Part shown: positions 29,318 to 40,714 of the stretch, piece after piece | Layout of the letters: every line of letters begins with the position of its first letter | Position numbering within the stretch: position 1 is the stretch's first letter | From: Cupriavidus basilensis | GTDB taxonomy: Bacteria > Pseudomonadota > Gammaproteobacteria > Burkholderiales > Burkholderiaceae | Length of the DNA: 64,000 nt | Reading direction: 5' to 3' | Assembly (NCBI RefSeq): GCF_008801925.2 | Contig: NZ_CP062803.1 | Coordinates: 3,038,001-3,102,000 of the forward strand | Position numbers and translations under genes: made by a program | The notes under the pieces: generated by a model | Databases searched by the model: none | Told to the model about the DNA's origin: nothing | The model's input: the letters and a program-made list of their open reading frames with translations, nothing else

Positions 29318-30301
29318 ATGGCTAAAGCCCCAATGCGCGTCGCAGTCACCGGCGCCGCTGGCCAGATCGGCTACTCCCTGCTGTTCCGCATCGCCAATGG
29401 CGACATGCTTGGCAAAGACCAGCCGGTCATCCTCCAATTGCTCGACCTCCCGCAAGCCCAGGCCGCCGTCAAGGGCGTGGTGATGGAACTGGAAGATTGC
29501 GCATTCCCGCTGCTGGCCGGCGTGGTGATCACCGACGACCCCAAGGTCGCGTTCAAGGACGCCAACGTCGCGCTGCTGGTCGGTGCCCGTCCGCGTAGCA
29601 AGGGCATGGAGCGCAAGGACCTGCTCGAAGCCAACGCACAGATCTTCACGGTGCAAGGCAAGGCGCTGGACGAAGTCGCCGCCCGCGACATCAAGGTGCT
29701 GGTGGTCGGCAACCCGGCCAACACCAATGCCTACATCGCGATGAAGTCGGCTCCGAGCCTGCCCAAGGAGAACTTCACCGCCATGCTGCGCCTGGATCAC
29801 AATCGTGCCCTGTCGCAAATCGCCGCCAAGACCGGCAAGCCGGTTGCGTCGATCGAGAAGATGTTCGTCTGGGGCAACCACAGCCCGACCATGTACGCCG
29901 ACTACCGCTACGCGACCGTCGACGGCCAGAGCGTCAAGGACCTGATCAACGACCACGCCTGGAACAACGACGTGTTCCTGCCGACCGTTGGCAAGCGCGG
30001 CGCCGCCATCATCGAGGCCCGTGGCCTGTCGTCGGCAGCTTCGGCCGCCAACGCTGCCATCGACCACGTGCATGACTGGGTCCTGGGCTCGAACGGCAAG
30101 TGGGTCACCATGGGCATCCCGTCGGACGGTTCGTACGGCATCCCCGAAGACACCATGTTCGGCTTCCCGGTGACCACCGCCAACGGCAAGTACGAAATGG
30201 TCAAGGGCCTCGAAGTCGACGCCTACAGCCAGGAAAAGATCAATATCACGCTCAAGGAACTGGAAGAAGAGCGTGCCGGCGTGCAGCACCTGCTCGGCTG
30301 A
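29318..30301 (+). CDS. mdh: Malate dehydrogenase (NAD-dependent)
   Basis: Oxidises L-malate to oxaloacetate. The 327 residues belong to the LDH-like, cytosolic-type MDH common in Burkholderiales. The Rossmann motif [14 protein letters not shown] is at the N-terminus. The substrate arginines lie in [15 protein letters not shown], the catalytic histidine in [12 protein letters not shown], and [13 protein letters not shown] is intact. The ATG at 29318 has GGAGA in front and fits the family; the frame continues upstream for 35 codons without similarity. It is followed by a terminator hairpin. Confidence 0.97.
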   Translation: MAKAPMRVAVTGAAGQIGYSLLFRIANGDMLGKDQPVILQLLDLPQAQAAVKGVVMELEDCAFPLLAGVVITDDPKVAFKDANVALLVGARPRSKGMERKDLLEANAQIFTVQGKALDEVAARDIKVLVVGNPANTNAYIAMKSAPSLPKENFTAMLRLDHNRALSQIAAKTGKPVASIEKMFVWGNHSPTMYADYRYATVDGQSVKDLINDHAWNNDVFLPTVGKRGAAIIEARGLSSAASAANAAIDHVHDWVLGSNGKWVTMGIPSDGSYGIPEDTMFGFPVTTANGKYEMVKGLEVDAYSQEKINITLKELEEERAGVQHLLG

Positions 30302-30330
30302 TCCAGGATCCAGGCAGCGCCAATGACCAG

Positions 30331-30378
30331 ACCGGAGCTTCGCATCGATTCACGAATCGGCGCGGGCTCCGGTTTTTT
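30331..30378 (+). terminator. Terminator after mdh
   Basis: ACCGGAGC (30331-30338) pairs with GCTCCGGT (30366-30373), with a smaller inner hairpin (CGATTC/GAATCG), and a run of six T follows (30373-30378). It begins 29 bases after the mdh stop. The genes to its right therefore probably need read-through or another promoter. Confidence 0.85.
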
Positions 30379-30420
30379 CATTCCGGCGCCCCGCCCCTGC
30401 CTCCCTCAACCGCTATTCGA

Positions 30421-31410
30421 TTGAATAAAGTGCATCCTTCCGAGGTCTTGTTCCAGGGCGAAGCCATTCCGACGCAACTGCCGGTCTGCGACCACTATGC
30501 CGGCAACGAAAAGCTGATGCTGAAGTCGCTTGCCCTGCAGCAAGAGCTTGGGCCCGTCTTCGATATCACCTTCGACTGCGAAGACGGCGCCGCCGTCGGG
30601 CTGGAGCGCGAGCACGCCGAGTTGTGCGCACGCCTCATCAACAGCCCGCAAAACCACTTCAACCGCGTGGGCGTGCGCATCCATGACCCGGCGCACCCCT
30701 GGTGGCGCCAGGACATCGACATCCTGGTAGGCAGCGCCGGCGCCCGGCTGGCCTATGTGGTGGTGCCCAAGGTGACCGATGTGGTCGAGGTGGCGCGCGT
30801 CACCGACCACGTGAACCAGGCGGCCCGCGCCGCCGGCATCGCACGGCACATCCCCATTCATGTGCTGATAGAGACGCATGCCGCATTGGACCAGGTATTC
30901 GACATCGCCCGCCTGGTGCAGGTGGAATGCCTCAGCTTCGGGCTGATGGATTTTGTTTCCGCCCACCACGGTGCCATCCCGGGCGACGCCATGCGCTCGC
31001 CGCAGCAGTTCGAGCACCCGCTGATCCGGCGCGCCATGCTGGAGATCTCGGCCGCCTGCCATCGGTACGGCAAGGTGCCCTCGCATAACGTCAGCACCGA
31101 TATCGAGCAGCCATCCCGCGCCGGGGACGATGCCCTGCGCGCCCGGGCCGAATTCGGCTACCTGCGCAAGTGGAGCATCCACCCGAGCCAGATCCAGCCG
31201 ATCGTGTCGGCCTTCCGCCCCAGCGGCACGGAGATTGGCGCGTCCAGCGAGATCCTGCTGGCCGCCTACGAGAACAACTGGGCGCCGATCCGCCACCAGG
31301 GCCAGTTGCACGACCGCGCCAGCTACCGCTATTTCTGGTCCCTTCTGCAGCGGGCGCACGCCACCGGTGCTGATCTGCCCGGCACGGTGCTCGAACGCTT
31401 TTTTGCATGA
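30421..31410 (+). CDS. CitE-like CoA-ester lyase (HpcH/HpaI aldolase family)
   Basis: A 329-residue protein of the citrate-lyase-beta / malyl-CoA-lyase superfamily. The acidic metal/CoA motif FDCEDGAAVG, the LIETHAALDQVFDIARL strand with its catalytic-site glutamate and the FGLMDFVSAHHGAIP region are visible. WSIHPSQIQPI near the C-terminus is the usual signature. No ATG precedes the conserved part. I chose TTG at 30421 (encoding M-N-K-V-H-P-S); GTG at 30430 is the alternative. Family members cleave or hydrolyse malyl-, citramalyl- or related CoA thioesters, and the substrate here cannot be told. No citrate-lyase alpha or gamma subunits are nearby. It stands between mdh and prpC. Confidence 0.85.
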   Translation: MNKVHPSEVLFQGEAIPTQLPVCDHYAGNEKLMLKSLALQQELGPVFDITFDCEDGAAVGLEREHAELCARLINSPQNHFNRVGVRIHDPAHPWWRQDIDILVGSAGARLAYVVVPKVTDVVEVARVTDHVNQAARAAGIARHIPIHVLIETHAALDQVFDIARLVQVECLSFGLMDFVSAHHGAIPGDAMRSPQQFEHPLIRRAMLEISAACHRYGKVPSHNVSTDIEQPSRAGDDALRARAEFGYLRKWSIHPSQIQPIVSAFRPSGTEIGASSEILLAAYENNWAPIRHQGQLHDRASYRYFWSLLQRAHATGADLPGTVLERFFA

Positions 31411-31501
31411 ACGTTGCCTGGCACGCGCCAGGCGATGACCACGGTGTGCCACAGGATCGACCCCGCGCTTGGCTCGGGCAAGAGACCAGACAGGAGACGC
31501 G

Positions 31502-32665
31502 ATGTCAGAGCAGCAGCCAGTCCCGCAGAACGCCCCGAAGCCGAAGAAATCCGTCGCCCTGTCGGGCGTGACCGCCGGCAATACCGCGCTGTGCACGGTC
31601 GGCCGTACCGGCAACGACCTGCACTACCGCGGCTACGACATCCTCGACATCGCCGAGACCTGCGAATTCGAGGAAGTCGCCCACCTGCTGGTGCACGGCA
31701 AGCTCCCCACCCGCGCCGAACTGGCTGCCTACAAGGCCAAGCTCAAGGCCCTGCGCGGCCTGCCCGCCAACGTCAAGGCCGCCCTCGAATGGGTGCCCGC
31801 CAGCGCCCACCCGATGGACGTGATGCGCACCGGCGTGTCCGTGCTTGGCACCGTGCTGCCGGAAAAGGACGACCACAACACCCCCGGCGCGCGCGACATC
31901 GCCGACCGCCTGATGGCCAGCCTGGGCTCCATGCTGCTGTACTGGTACCACTACAGCCATAACGGCCGGCGCATCGAAGTCGAAACCGACGACGACACCA
32001 TCGGCGCGCACTTCCTGCACCTGCTGCACGGCCAGAAGCCGTCCGCGCTGTGGGAGCGCGCCATGCAGACCTCGCTCAACCTGTACGCCGAGCACGAGTT
32101 CAACGCCTCCACCTTCGCCGGCCGAGTGATCGCCGGCACGGGCTCGGACATGTACTCGTCGATCTGCGGCGCCATCGGCGCGCTGCGCGGCCCCAAGCAC
32201 GGCGGCGCCAATGAAGTGGCGTTCGAGATCCAGAAGCGCTACGACAGCCCGGACGAGGCGCATATCGACATCTCGCGCCGCGTGGAGAACAAGGAAGTGG
32301 TGATCGGCTTCGGCCACCCGGTGTACACCACCGGCGACCCGCGCAACCAGGTGATCAAGGAAGTGGCGCGGCGCCTGTCCAAGGATGCCGGCTCGATGAA
32401 GATGTTCGACATCGCCGAGCGCCTGGAAACCACCATGTGGGACGCCAAGAAGATGTTCCCCAACCTGGACTGGTTCAGCGCGGTGAGCTATCACATGATG
32501 GGCGTGCCCACCGCCATGTTCACCCCGCTGTTCGTGATCGCCCGCACCTCGGGCTGGGCTGCGCATATCATCGAGCAACGCATCGACAACAAGATCATCC
32601 GCCCCAGCGCCAACTACACCGGGCCGGAAAACCTGAAGTTCGTGCCGATCGGAAAACGGAAATAA
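31502..32665 (+). CDS. prpC: 2-methylcitrate synthase / citrate synthase-like
   Basis: The 387-residue protein belongs to the short, PrpC-type citrate synthases, which condense propionyl-CoA with oxaloacetate. The family start [20 protein letters not shown] and RGYDI are clear. [24 protein letters not shown] and [11 protein letters not shown] contain active-site histidines, and [14 protein letters not shown] follows. It is distinct from the 433-residue gltA in the same window. The ATG at 31502 follows an AGGAG-like sequence. Substrate preference is inferred from family and from prpD and acnA downstream. Confidence 0.9.
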   Translation: MSEQQPVPQNAPKPKKSVALSGVTAGNTALCTVGRTGNDLHYRGYDILDIAETCEFEEVAHLLVHGKLPTRAELAAYKAKLKALRGLPANVKAALEWVPASAHPMDVMRTGVSVLGTVLPEKDDHNTPGARDIADRLMASLGSMLLYWYHYSHNGRRIEVETDDDTIGAHFLHLLHGQKPSALWERAMQTSLNLYAEHEFNASTFAGRVIAGTGSDMYSSICGAIGALRGPKHGGANEVAFEIQKRYDSPDEAHIDISRRVENKEVVIGFGHPVYTTGDPRNQVIKEVARRLSKDAGSMKMFDIAERLETTMWDAKKMFPNLDWFSAVSYHMMGVPTAMFTPLFVIARTSGWAAHIIEQRIDNKIIRPSANYTGPENLKFVPIGKRK

Positions 32666-32861
32666 GCCGCGCAGGCCGCAAACCACCTTGCCATGTAGCG
32701 AAGGCGCCCCCTTGCCCGGCCTGGGGCTGCCGCGAATTATGTAACGGATGGTAGGGGCACTACGCCCCGACTTTCAAATCGTAGAGAATAGCGGCGGATA
32801 TGGCTGCCGGCCTTGCCGGCAAGCCACCGCCATTGACCCAACTCCAGAAGGAACCCACAGA

Positions 32862-33398
32862 ATGAAGCATCTTGTCCTCGCCGCCTGCATCGGCGCCTTT
32901 ACGCTGACCACCGCTGGCGTTGCGATGGCCCAGGAACCGGTCAAGAAGGCCGCTCCCGCCAAGAAGGCCCCTGCGAAAAGCTCCAAGAAGACCGCGGCCG
33001 CAGCACCCGCAGTCGTCCCGAGCGGTGAAAAATGGCAGTGCGAACTGGGCCATGTCCTGTACATCGGCGGCAACATGCAGCGCGATGAAGTCATCACCGT
33101 GAACTGGGAGGGCAAGGAATACCGCCTGCCCCGCCTGTCCACCGTAACCGGCGCCGACCGCTACTTCGACGCCCGCTCCGGCCTGGACCTGGTCGTGATC
33201 CCGAGCAAGGCCATGCTGTTCAACAAGAACGCCGGCCAGCGCCTGGCCGACGAGTGCCAGACCGCGGACATGCAGGCTGGCGGCTCGGCCCCGACCCAGG
33301 CAGGCGCGCTGCGCGCTCCGGTAGCCACCCCGTTGCTGGTCGCCCCGTCGGCACCGGCAGCCGATGCCGCGCAGGCACCGGCCGCCCCCAAGCAGTAA
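32862..33398 (+). CDS. Secreted protein with MliC-like (C-type lysozyme inhibitor) domain
   Basis: A 178-residue exported protein. A signal peptide (1-23, ending AMA) is followed by a Lys/Ala/Pro-rich stretch (24-52), a compact domain (about 57-132) and an Ala/Pro-rich tail. The domain begins KWQCELG, runs through WEGKEYRLPRLSTVTGADRY and closes with a cysteine in ADEC. C60 and C132 could form one disulfide. Cys-x-x-G, the YRLP strand and the TGA-RY turn strongly resemble MliC/PliC lysozyme inhibitors, though the usual tryptophan-rich end is absent. It lies between prpC and prpD, an unexpected place for such a protein. I am moderately sure of the fold, not of the activity. Confidence 0.7.
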   Translation: MKHLVLAACIGAFTLTTAGVAMAQEPVKKAAPAKKAPAKSSKKTAAAAPAVVPSGEKWQCELGHVLYIGGNMQRDEVITVNWEGKEYRLPRLSTVTGADRYFDARSGLDLVVIPSKAMLFNKNAGQRLADECQTADMQAGGSAPTQAGALRAPVATPLLVAPSAPAADAAQAPAAPKQ

Positions 33399-33445
33399 GC
33401 ACCAACCTATAAGCAGTAAGAGCAGTAAGCGGTAATCAGTAGTAA

Positions 33446-33480
33446 GGGGCCGTAGCCTGGCATCGCCCGGCTACGGCCCC
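33446..33480. repeat. Hairpin between the MliC-like gene and prpD
   Basis: A perfect 12-base stem, GGGGCCGTAGCC (33446-33457) against GGCTACGGCCCC (33469-33480), with an 11-base loop. No T tract follows on either strand, so it is a poor intrinsic terminator; it may pause transcription or protect the mRNA. Just before it, 33405-33445 carries imperfect AGCAGTAAG repeats. Confidence 0.65.
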
Positions 33481-33517
33481 ATGGGCACCAGGAAGCACAA
33501 ATATCCGAGGGAACCCC

Positions 33518-34969
33518 ATGTCCGCGCCTATTTCGAACGTCCGCCCCGAACCGGACCCGGTCCTGGCCGACATCGTCGACTACGTCACCAGGTATCAGGT
33601 CAAGAGCGCGCTGGCCTACGACACGGCCCGCAACTGCCTGATCGACACGCTCGGCTGCGGCCTGGAAGCCCTGTCGTATCCGGCCTGCACCAAGCTGCTG
33701 GGCCCGATCGTGCCCGGCACGGTAGTCCCCAACGGCGCCAAGGTGCCCGGCACCCAATTCCAGCTCGACCCGGTCCAGGCCGCCTTCAATATCGGCGCCA
33801 TGATCCGCTGGCTCGATTTCAACGACACCTGGCTGGCCGCCGAATGGGGCCACCCGTCCGACAACCTCGGCGGCATCCTTGCCACCGCTGACTGGCTCTC
33901 GCGCAACAACGTGGCCGCCGGGCGCAAGCCGTTGACCATGAAGGACGTGCTCACCGGCATGATCAAGGCCCATGAGATCCAGGGTTGCATCGCGCTGGAA
34001 AACGCATTCAACAAGGTGGGCCTGGACCACGTGGTGCTGGTCAAGGTGGCTTCCGCCGCCGTGGTTGCGCAGATGCTCGGCCTCGCCCGTGACGAAATCC
34101 TCAACGCGGTGTCCCTTGCCTGGGTCGACGGGCAAGCGCTGCGCACCTACCGCCACGCCCCCAATACCGGCAGCCGCAAGAGCTGGGCCGCCGGCGATGC
34201 CACCAGCCGCGCGGTGCGCCTGGCGCTGATCGCCCGGACCGGCGAGATGGGCTATCCCTCGGTGCTGAGCGCCAAGGGCTGGGGCTTCTACGACGTACTG
34301 TTCAAGGGCCAGCCCTTCAGGTTCCAGCGCCCGTATGGCACCTACGTGATGGAGAACGTGCTGTTCAAGATCGCCTTCCCGGCAGAATTCCACGCGCAAA
34401 CCGCGGTAGAGGCCGCCATGGCCCTGCACGGCCAGCTGTCCGCCGCGGGCAAGACGGCAGCGCAGATCAGCCAGGTCACCATCCGCACCCACGAGGCCTG
34501 CATCCGCATCATCGACAAGAAAGGCCCGCTGGCCAACCCCGCCGACCGCGACCACTGCATCCAGTACATGGTGGCGGTGCCGCTGCTGTTCGGCCAGCTG
34601 ACTGCCGAGGACTATGAAGACAAGATGGCGGCGGACCCGCGCATCGACGCCCTGCGCGACAAGATCGTGTGCGTGGAGGATCCGCAGTTCACCGCCGACT
34701 ACCACGACCCGGAGAAGCGCTCCATCGCCAATGCGCTGACCGTGACGCTGGACGACGGCACGGTGCTGCCCGAAGTCGTGGTGGACTACCCGCTCGGCCA
34801 CAAGCGCCGGCGCGACGAGGGCATCCCACTGCTGGTGGAGAAGTTCAAGACCAACCTGGCCCGCCGCTTTCCGGCCAGGCAGCAGCAAGCGATCCTGGCG
34901 GTGTCGCTGGACCAGGCGCGCCTGGAGGCCATGCCGGTCAATGAGTATGTCGACCTGTACGTGATCTGA
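33518..34969 (+). CDS. prpD: 2-methylcitrate dehydratase
   Basis: A 483-residue MmgE/PrpD-family protein that removes water from 2-methylcitrate to give 2-methyl-cis-aconitate. Family features include the N-terminal helical domain ([20 protein letters not shown]), the metal-free active-site region [20 protein letters not shown] and the [17 protein letters not shown] segment. GAGGGA precedes the ATG. With prpC and acnA alongside it could run most of the methylcitrate cycle, but no prpB (methylisocitrate lyase) is in the window. Confidence 0.93.
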   Translation: MSAPISNVRPEPDPVLADIVDYVTRYQVKSALAYDTARNCLIDTLGCGLEALSYPACTKLLGPIVPGTVVPNGAKVPGTQFQLDPVQAAFNIGAMIRWLDFNDTWLAAEWGHPSDNLGGILATADWLSRNNVAAGRKPLTMKDVLTGMIKAHEIQGCIALENAFNKVGLDHVVLVKVASAAVVAQMLGLARDEILNAVSLAWVDGQALRTYRHAPNTGSRKSWAAGDATSRAVRLALIARTGEMGYPSVLSAKGWGFYDVLFKGQPFRFQRPYGTYVMENVLFKIAFPAEFHAQTAVEAAMALHGQLSAAGKTAAQISQVTIRTHEACIRIIDKKGPLANPADRDHCIQYMVAVPLLFGQLTAEDYEDKMAADPRIDALRDKIVCVEDPQFTADYHDPEKRSIANALTVTLDDGTVLPEVVVDYPLGHKRRRDEGIPLLVEKFKTNLARRFPARQQQAILAVSLDQARLEAMPVNEYVDLYVI

Positions 34970-35262
34970 GTGAACTGGGCTGCCTGAGAAAAAAACAGGG
35001 CCGATTCGCGCGCGCCAAAGCCAATGGGGGCTGACGCCGGCTGACGCCTTGGCCTAAAATCCACGCGGCAAGTACCTTGGTTTAGCGATTCGGCAGCAAA
35101 GCAGTCCTGCAAGATCAATCAGCGAGGAAAGCAGTAGGCATGAACACGGCGCGCAACCCGCGCCGCGCACCGCGCGGCAACCCTGCTTCTCCGGCAGCCG
35201 GCGGCAATAGACGATTTACGAGTCCAAGCAAGTCCGCACCATCCTTCGATTGGAGTAAGGCA

Positions 35263-37968
<2,706 letters not shown>

Positions 37969-38003
37969 CCGGAGTGCTCCTGGCCCTTCGGGGCCAAGGG
38001 GTG

Positions 38004-38053
38004 ACGCCGCTGGCTCTGCGCCTCTTTCGGAGGCCATGGCCAGCGGCGTTTTT
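38004..38053 (+). terminator. Terminator after acnA
   Basis: ACGCCGCTGGC (38004-38014) pairs with GCCAGCGGCGT (38039-38049) and is followed by TTTTTC. A smaller GGCC hairpin precedes it at about 37980-37997. It lies 35 bases after the acnA stop codon. Confidence 0.85.
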
Positions 38054-38242
38054 CTTTGGGGCGCCATTCGCGCTGGCCCCAAAGCGCATCAGCCGTCGCT
38101 TGCACCGGGCTTGCCCCAAGTGTTGGCCGGTGTAAGTTCCACGCAAGGCTGCCCTGCCAAACTGCCCGTCATCCACAAAGAAAAACGCCTTGCGCGGGAC
38201 AGCCATGCCGGCCAACCCCGCCTGAAACGCACAGGAGACATC

Positions 38243-38389
38243 ATGGCAAAGATTTTCATCGCATTCGTCGTCATTGCCGGCGCCGCACTGTATATGCTGT
38301 CAAAAGGCGGCGACATCTCGATGGGCGGCGAGCAGCACGGCGTGGAAACCCACGCGCCGGAGGCTGCGCAAGCGCCCGCGCAGAAGTAA
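38243..38389 (+). CDS. Small single-span membrane protein (48 residues)
   Basis: A short frame with AGGAGA directly in front of its ATG and a terminator after its stop, both of which argue that it is expressed. Residues 3-20 (KIFIAFVVIAGAALYMLS) form one membrane segment. The remainder is a short polar tail with GGDISMGGEQHG and an Ala/Pro/Gln end. I do not recognise a family. It stands alone between acnA and the DUF2863 gene, behind the acnA terminator, so it probably has its own promoter in the 190 bases before it. Confidence 0.7.
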   Translation: MAKIFIAFVVIAGAALYMLSKGGDISMGGEQHGVETHAPEAAQAPAQK

Positions 38390-38439
38390 AACCCGGTCGG
38401 TTCCGCCACTGCGCGGCGCTGCCTGACGCAACGCAATAC

Positions 38440-38468
38440 AGCCGCCCGGCCCCCTGGCGGCTTTTTTT
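38440..38468 (+). terminator. Terminator after the small membrane protein
   Basis: AGCCGCC (38440-38446) pairs with GGCGGCT (38456-38462), 9-base loop, followed by a run of seven T. It lies about 50 bases after the small gene and about 50 before the next start codon. Confidence 0.85.
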
Positions 38469-38521
38469 GTCAACGCAGCGAGTAGAATACCGTTTTACCG
38501 AAAAACGGATGATTTCGACTT

Positions 38522-39724
38522 ATGGCAGGTTTTCGCCCCAAGGCTTCCCAACGTCTTTCGCCTGACGCCGAGCGTCTGGTGGCCGATGCGCTTGCGCTCG
38601 ATGCCTCGGGCAGCCGCATGGAGGATGGCTACTGGGAGCGGCGTCTTTCGCAACGCCTTGGCCGGCTCCTGAAGAACGGCAGCCAATCCGCGCTCGACGC
38701 AGCGCTCGAACACCTGTTCAAGCACAACGCCGACGCCTCCGACGTGCTTGCCGAGCAAGCCGAGACCCTGGCCGAATCGGCTACCGTCGAAATCGACGGC
38801 GTCAGCTACGACGCCCTGCTGATCGCCGCGCCCATCCTGGCCCACACCCGCTACGCCATCCCGTCCGGCGCGCTCAAGCCCGAGCTGTCGCAGACGCTGG
38901 CTGTGCACATGCAGGCGCATGTGCTGGCGGCCAACACCAAGATGGCGCTGTCGCCCTACCTGTATAGCATCGACCAGTTGCCGCGCACGCACAGCGACAC
39001 CTTTGCCCTGACCTACAAGCTGGTATCGGCTGCCATGGCCGGCACCACGCCCAAGGTCGACCTGCGCGACCTGCCGGAAACCGCGCCCATCCTGGCCGAT
39101 CCGCGCTATCTGCTGGCCGTGGTGGTGGCGCCGCACGAGCAGGCTCTGTTCCGCTGGCAGGAAGACGCCAAGGAACACCATGCCGAGCGCAGCGTCTGCC
39201 TGGAGCAATGGCGCACCCAGGTGCAGCCCTCGATCGCGCTGCTGATGCCTGGCTGCGAGTTCGACCTGCTGCTGCCCGACGCCTTCTTCCTGTCCTGCCG
39301 CGAATCCGACAAGAGCATCCGCCCGCTGACCGTGCGCGCCGCCGTCAACTACCTGTGCGGCACGCTGGATGTGCCGGCCGGCCAGATGGCGGCCGTGGTG
39401 GCGGCATTCGGCGAAGAGGAAGTCGAGGAATACCGCGTAGGCTTCACCATGCGCGGCGAGAAGGATGTGATCTACGGCATCGTCTGGCCGGTGTACGGCC
39501 GTGAGTCCGGCGAGATCGATGCCAGCGAGAAGGACAACCCGCTGGAGCAGATCTGCGAGGAACTGCGCAACGCCGGGGTGGAAGACATCTTCCGCCACGC
39601 CGCGCTGTTCGACCCCGAGTATTGCGAAGACTGTGGCACGCCGCTTTACGCCGACCGCTCTGGCGAGATCGTCCACGCCGAGTTGCCGGAAGACGCGCCC
39701 ACGCAGCAACCGCTGTTCCACTAA
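38522..39724 (+). CDS. DUF2863 family protein
   Basis: A 400-residue soluble protein that I recognise as a DUF2863 member, a family restricted largely to betaproteobacteria and without known function. It has no signal peptide or membrane segment. The N-terminus is MAGFRPKASQRLSPDAERL; a central hydrophobic strand DPRYLLAVVVAPHEQALFRW and a C-terminal acidic segment with two CxxC-spaced cysteines (YCEDCGTPLYA) are notable. The CxxC pair suggests a possible metal or redox site. It is monocistronic, ended by a strong terminator, and faces the TrmB-like gene. Confidence 0.8.
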   Translation: MAGFRPKASQRLSPDAERLVADALALDASGSRMEDGYWERRLSQRLGRLLKNGSQSALDAALEHLFKHNADASDVLAEQAETLAESATVEIDGVSYDALLIAAPILAHTRYAIPSGALKPELSQTLAVHMQAHVLAANTKMALSPYLYSIDQLPRTHSDTFALTYKLVSAAMAGTTPKVDLRDLPETAPILADPRYLLAVVVAPHEQALFRWQEDAKEHHAERSVCLEQWRTQVQPSIALLMPGCEFDLLLPDAFFLSCRESDKSIRPLTVRAAVNYLCGTLDVPAGQMAAVVAAFGEEEVEEYRVGFTMRGEKDVIYGIVWPVYGRESGEIDASEKDNPLEQICEELRNAGVEDIFRHAALFDPEYCEDCGTPLYADRSGEIVHAELPEDAPTQQPLFH

Positions 39725-39750
39725 GCTGCGTCGCTTCGCCCTGCCTGACC

Positions 39751-39779
39751 AACGGCCCGCCCTGCGCGGGCCGTTTTTT
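39751..39779 (+). terminator. Terminator between converging genes
   Basis: AACGGCCCGC (39751-39760) pairs with GCGGGCCGTT (39766-39775), 5-base loop, then a T run to 39779. It ends the DUF2863 gene. The TrmB-like gene ends 3 bases further on from the opposite strand. Confidence 0.9.
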
Positions 39780-39781
39780 CT

Positions 39782-40456
39782 TCAGCCGGCGGCCGCCGGG
39801 CTGATGCAGCGCCACAGCGCATGGCCGGAGGCCGCGTATTTGCGCTCGAACGGTGTGATGGCCTCGGCCGGCTGCCACAGTTCGACCTGCGCAGGCCGGC
39901 CGACCAGCGCCAGGGCCTGGGCAAACTCGTCGATATAGATCTGCCAGTTGCTGCGGCACTCCAGGTACCGGCCGCACGCAGCCAGCGCCGGGAACACCGC
40001 ATGCCCCTGCCAGCGCCGCCCCAGGTGCCCGATCTTGGGCCAGGGGTTGGGATACAGCACGTAGTGGCGGTCCACCGCGATGCAGTCCGACTGCAGCATC
40101 CGCCAGACGTCGACCAGGTCCGCGCGCGCCCAGGCAAAATTGGCCGGCATCGGGCCATCCCACCAGTCCTTCCCCCCAGTCAACCGCTTTTCCGACTGGT
40201 CCACGCCGATCACAAAATGCCCGGGGAACGCCGTGGCCAGGCGCAAGGTGCTCTCCCCCACGCCGCAGCCGGCGTCCAGGATCAGCGGGGCCGCCCCGGC
40301 CTGCTGCCATTGCTGCAACGCAAGATCCAGCGCGCGCCGGCTTGGCTCGCCGATGGGCTTGCGAAAGGGCTCGGCCAGGTGGCGGGCAAGGCGCGCCTCG
40401 AGGTGGTCGTGGACATCGGCCTGGGCCGAGGTGATGGTGCGGGAGTTGGCAAACAT
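39782..40456 (-). CDS. TrmB-like SAM-dependent methyltransferase
   Basis: A 224-residue Rossmann methyltransferase resembling TrmB, which makes 7-methylguanosine at position 46 of tRNA. SAM motif I is ILDAGCGVGESTLRLA and motif II is VIGVDQSEKRL. YPNPWPKIGHLGRRW replaces the usual F-P-D-P-W-P-K segment of TrmB, and NWQIYIDEFAQAL matches the C-terminal helix. The differences make a second TrmB-like paralogue plausible, so I give no symbol. The ATG at 40456 was chosen because upstream sequence lacks similarity. It is divergent from the peptide-binding protein gene. Confidence 0.8.
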   Translation of the reverse strand: MFANSRTITSAQADVHDHLEARLARHLAEPFRKPIGEPSRRALDLALQQWQQAGAAPLILDAGCGVGESTLRLATAFPGHFVIGVDQSEKRLTGGKDWWDGPMPANFAWARADLVDVWRMLQSDCIAVDRHYVLYPNPWPKIGHLGRRWQGHAVFPALAACGRYLECRSNWQIYIDEFAQALALVGRPAQVELWQPAEAITPFERKYAASGHALWRCISPAAAG

Positions 40457-40714
40457 GGGCGGGATTCTACCCGGCTGCCGAGCGCCGCGGGCTCGCCGGG
40501 GCTTGCGGCTCGGGCGACGGGCATGGACAAATGCCATCCAGTGCTGCGAGCATAAGGATATGACGTCGATGTCGCACGCAGATGTCGTTTTGACGGCACA
40601 ATGCGGGCAACCGGGGTGGACAAGCGGGCCGCCCAAGCGTGTCCCGCCACCCCATCTGAGAACCCGCCGCCGCCATCCCATCCTGGCGGCGGCCCGTACG
40701 AGGAGCGCATCCCG

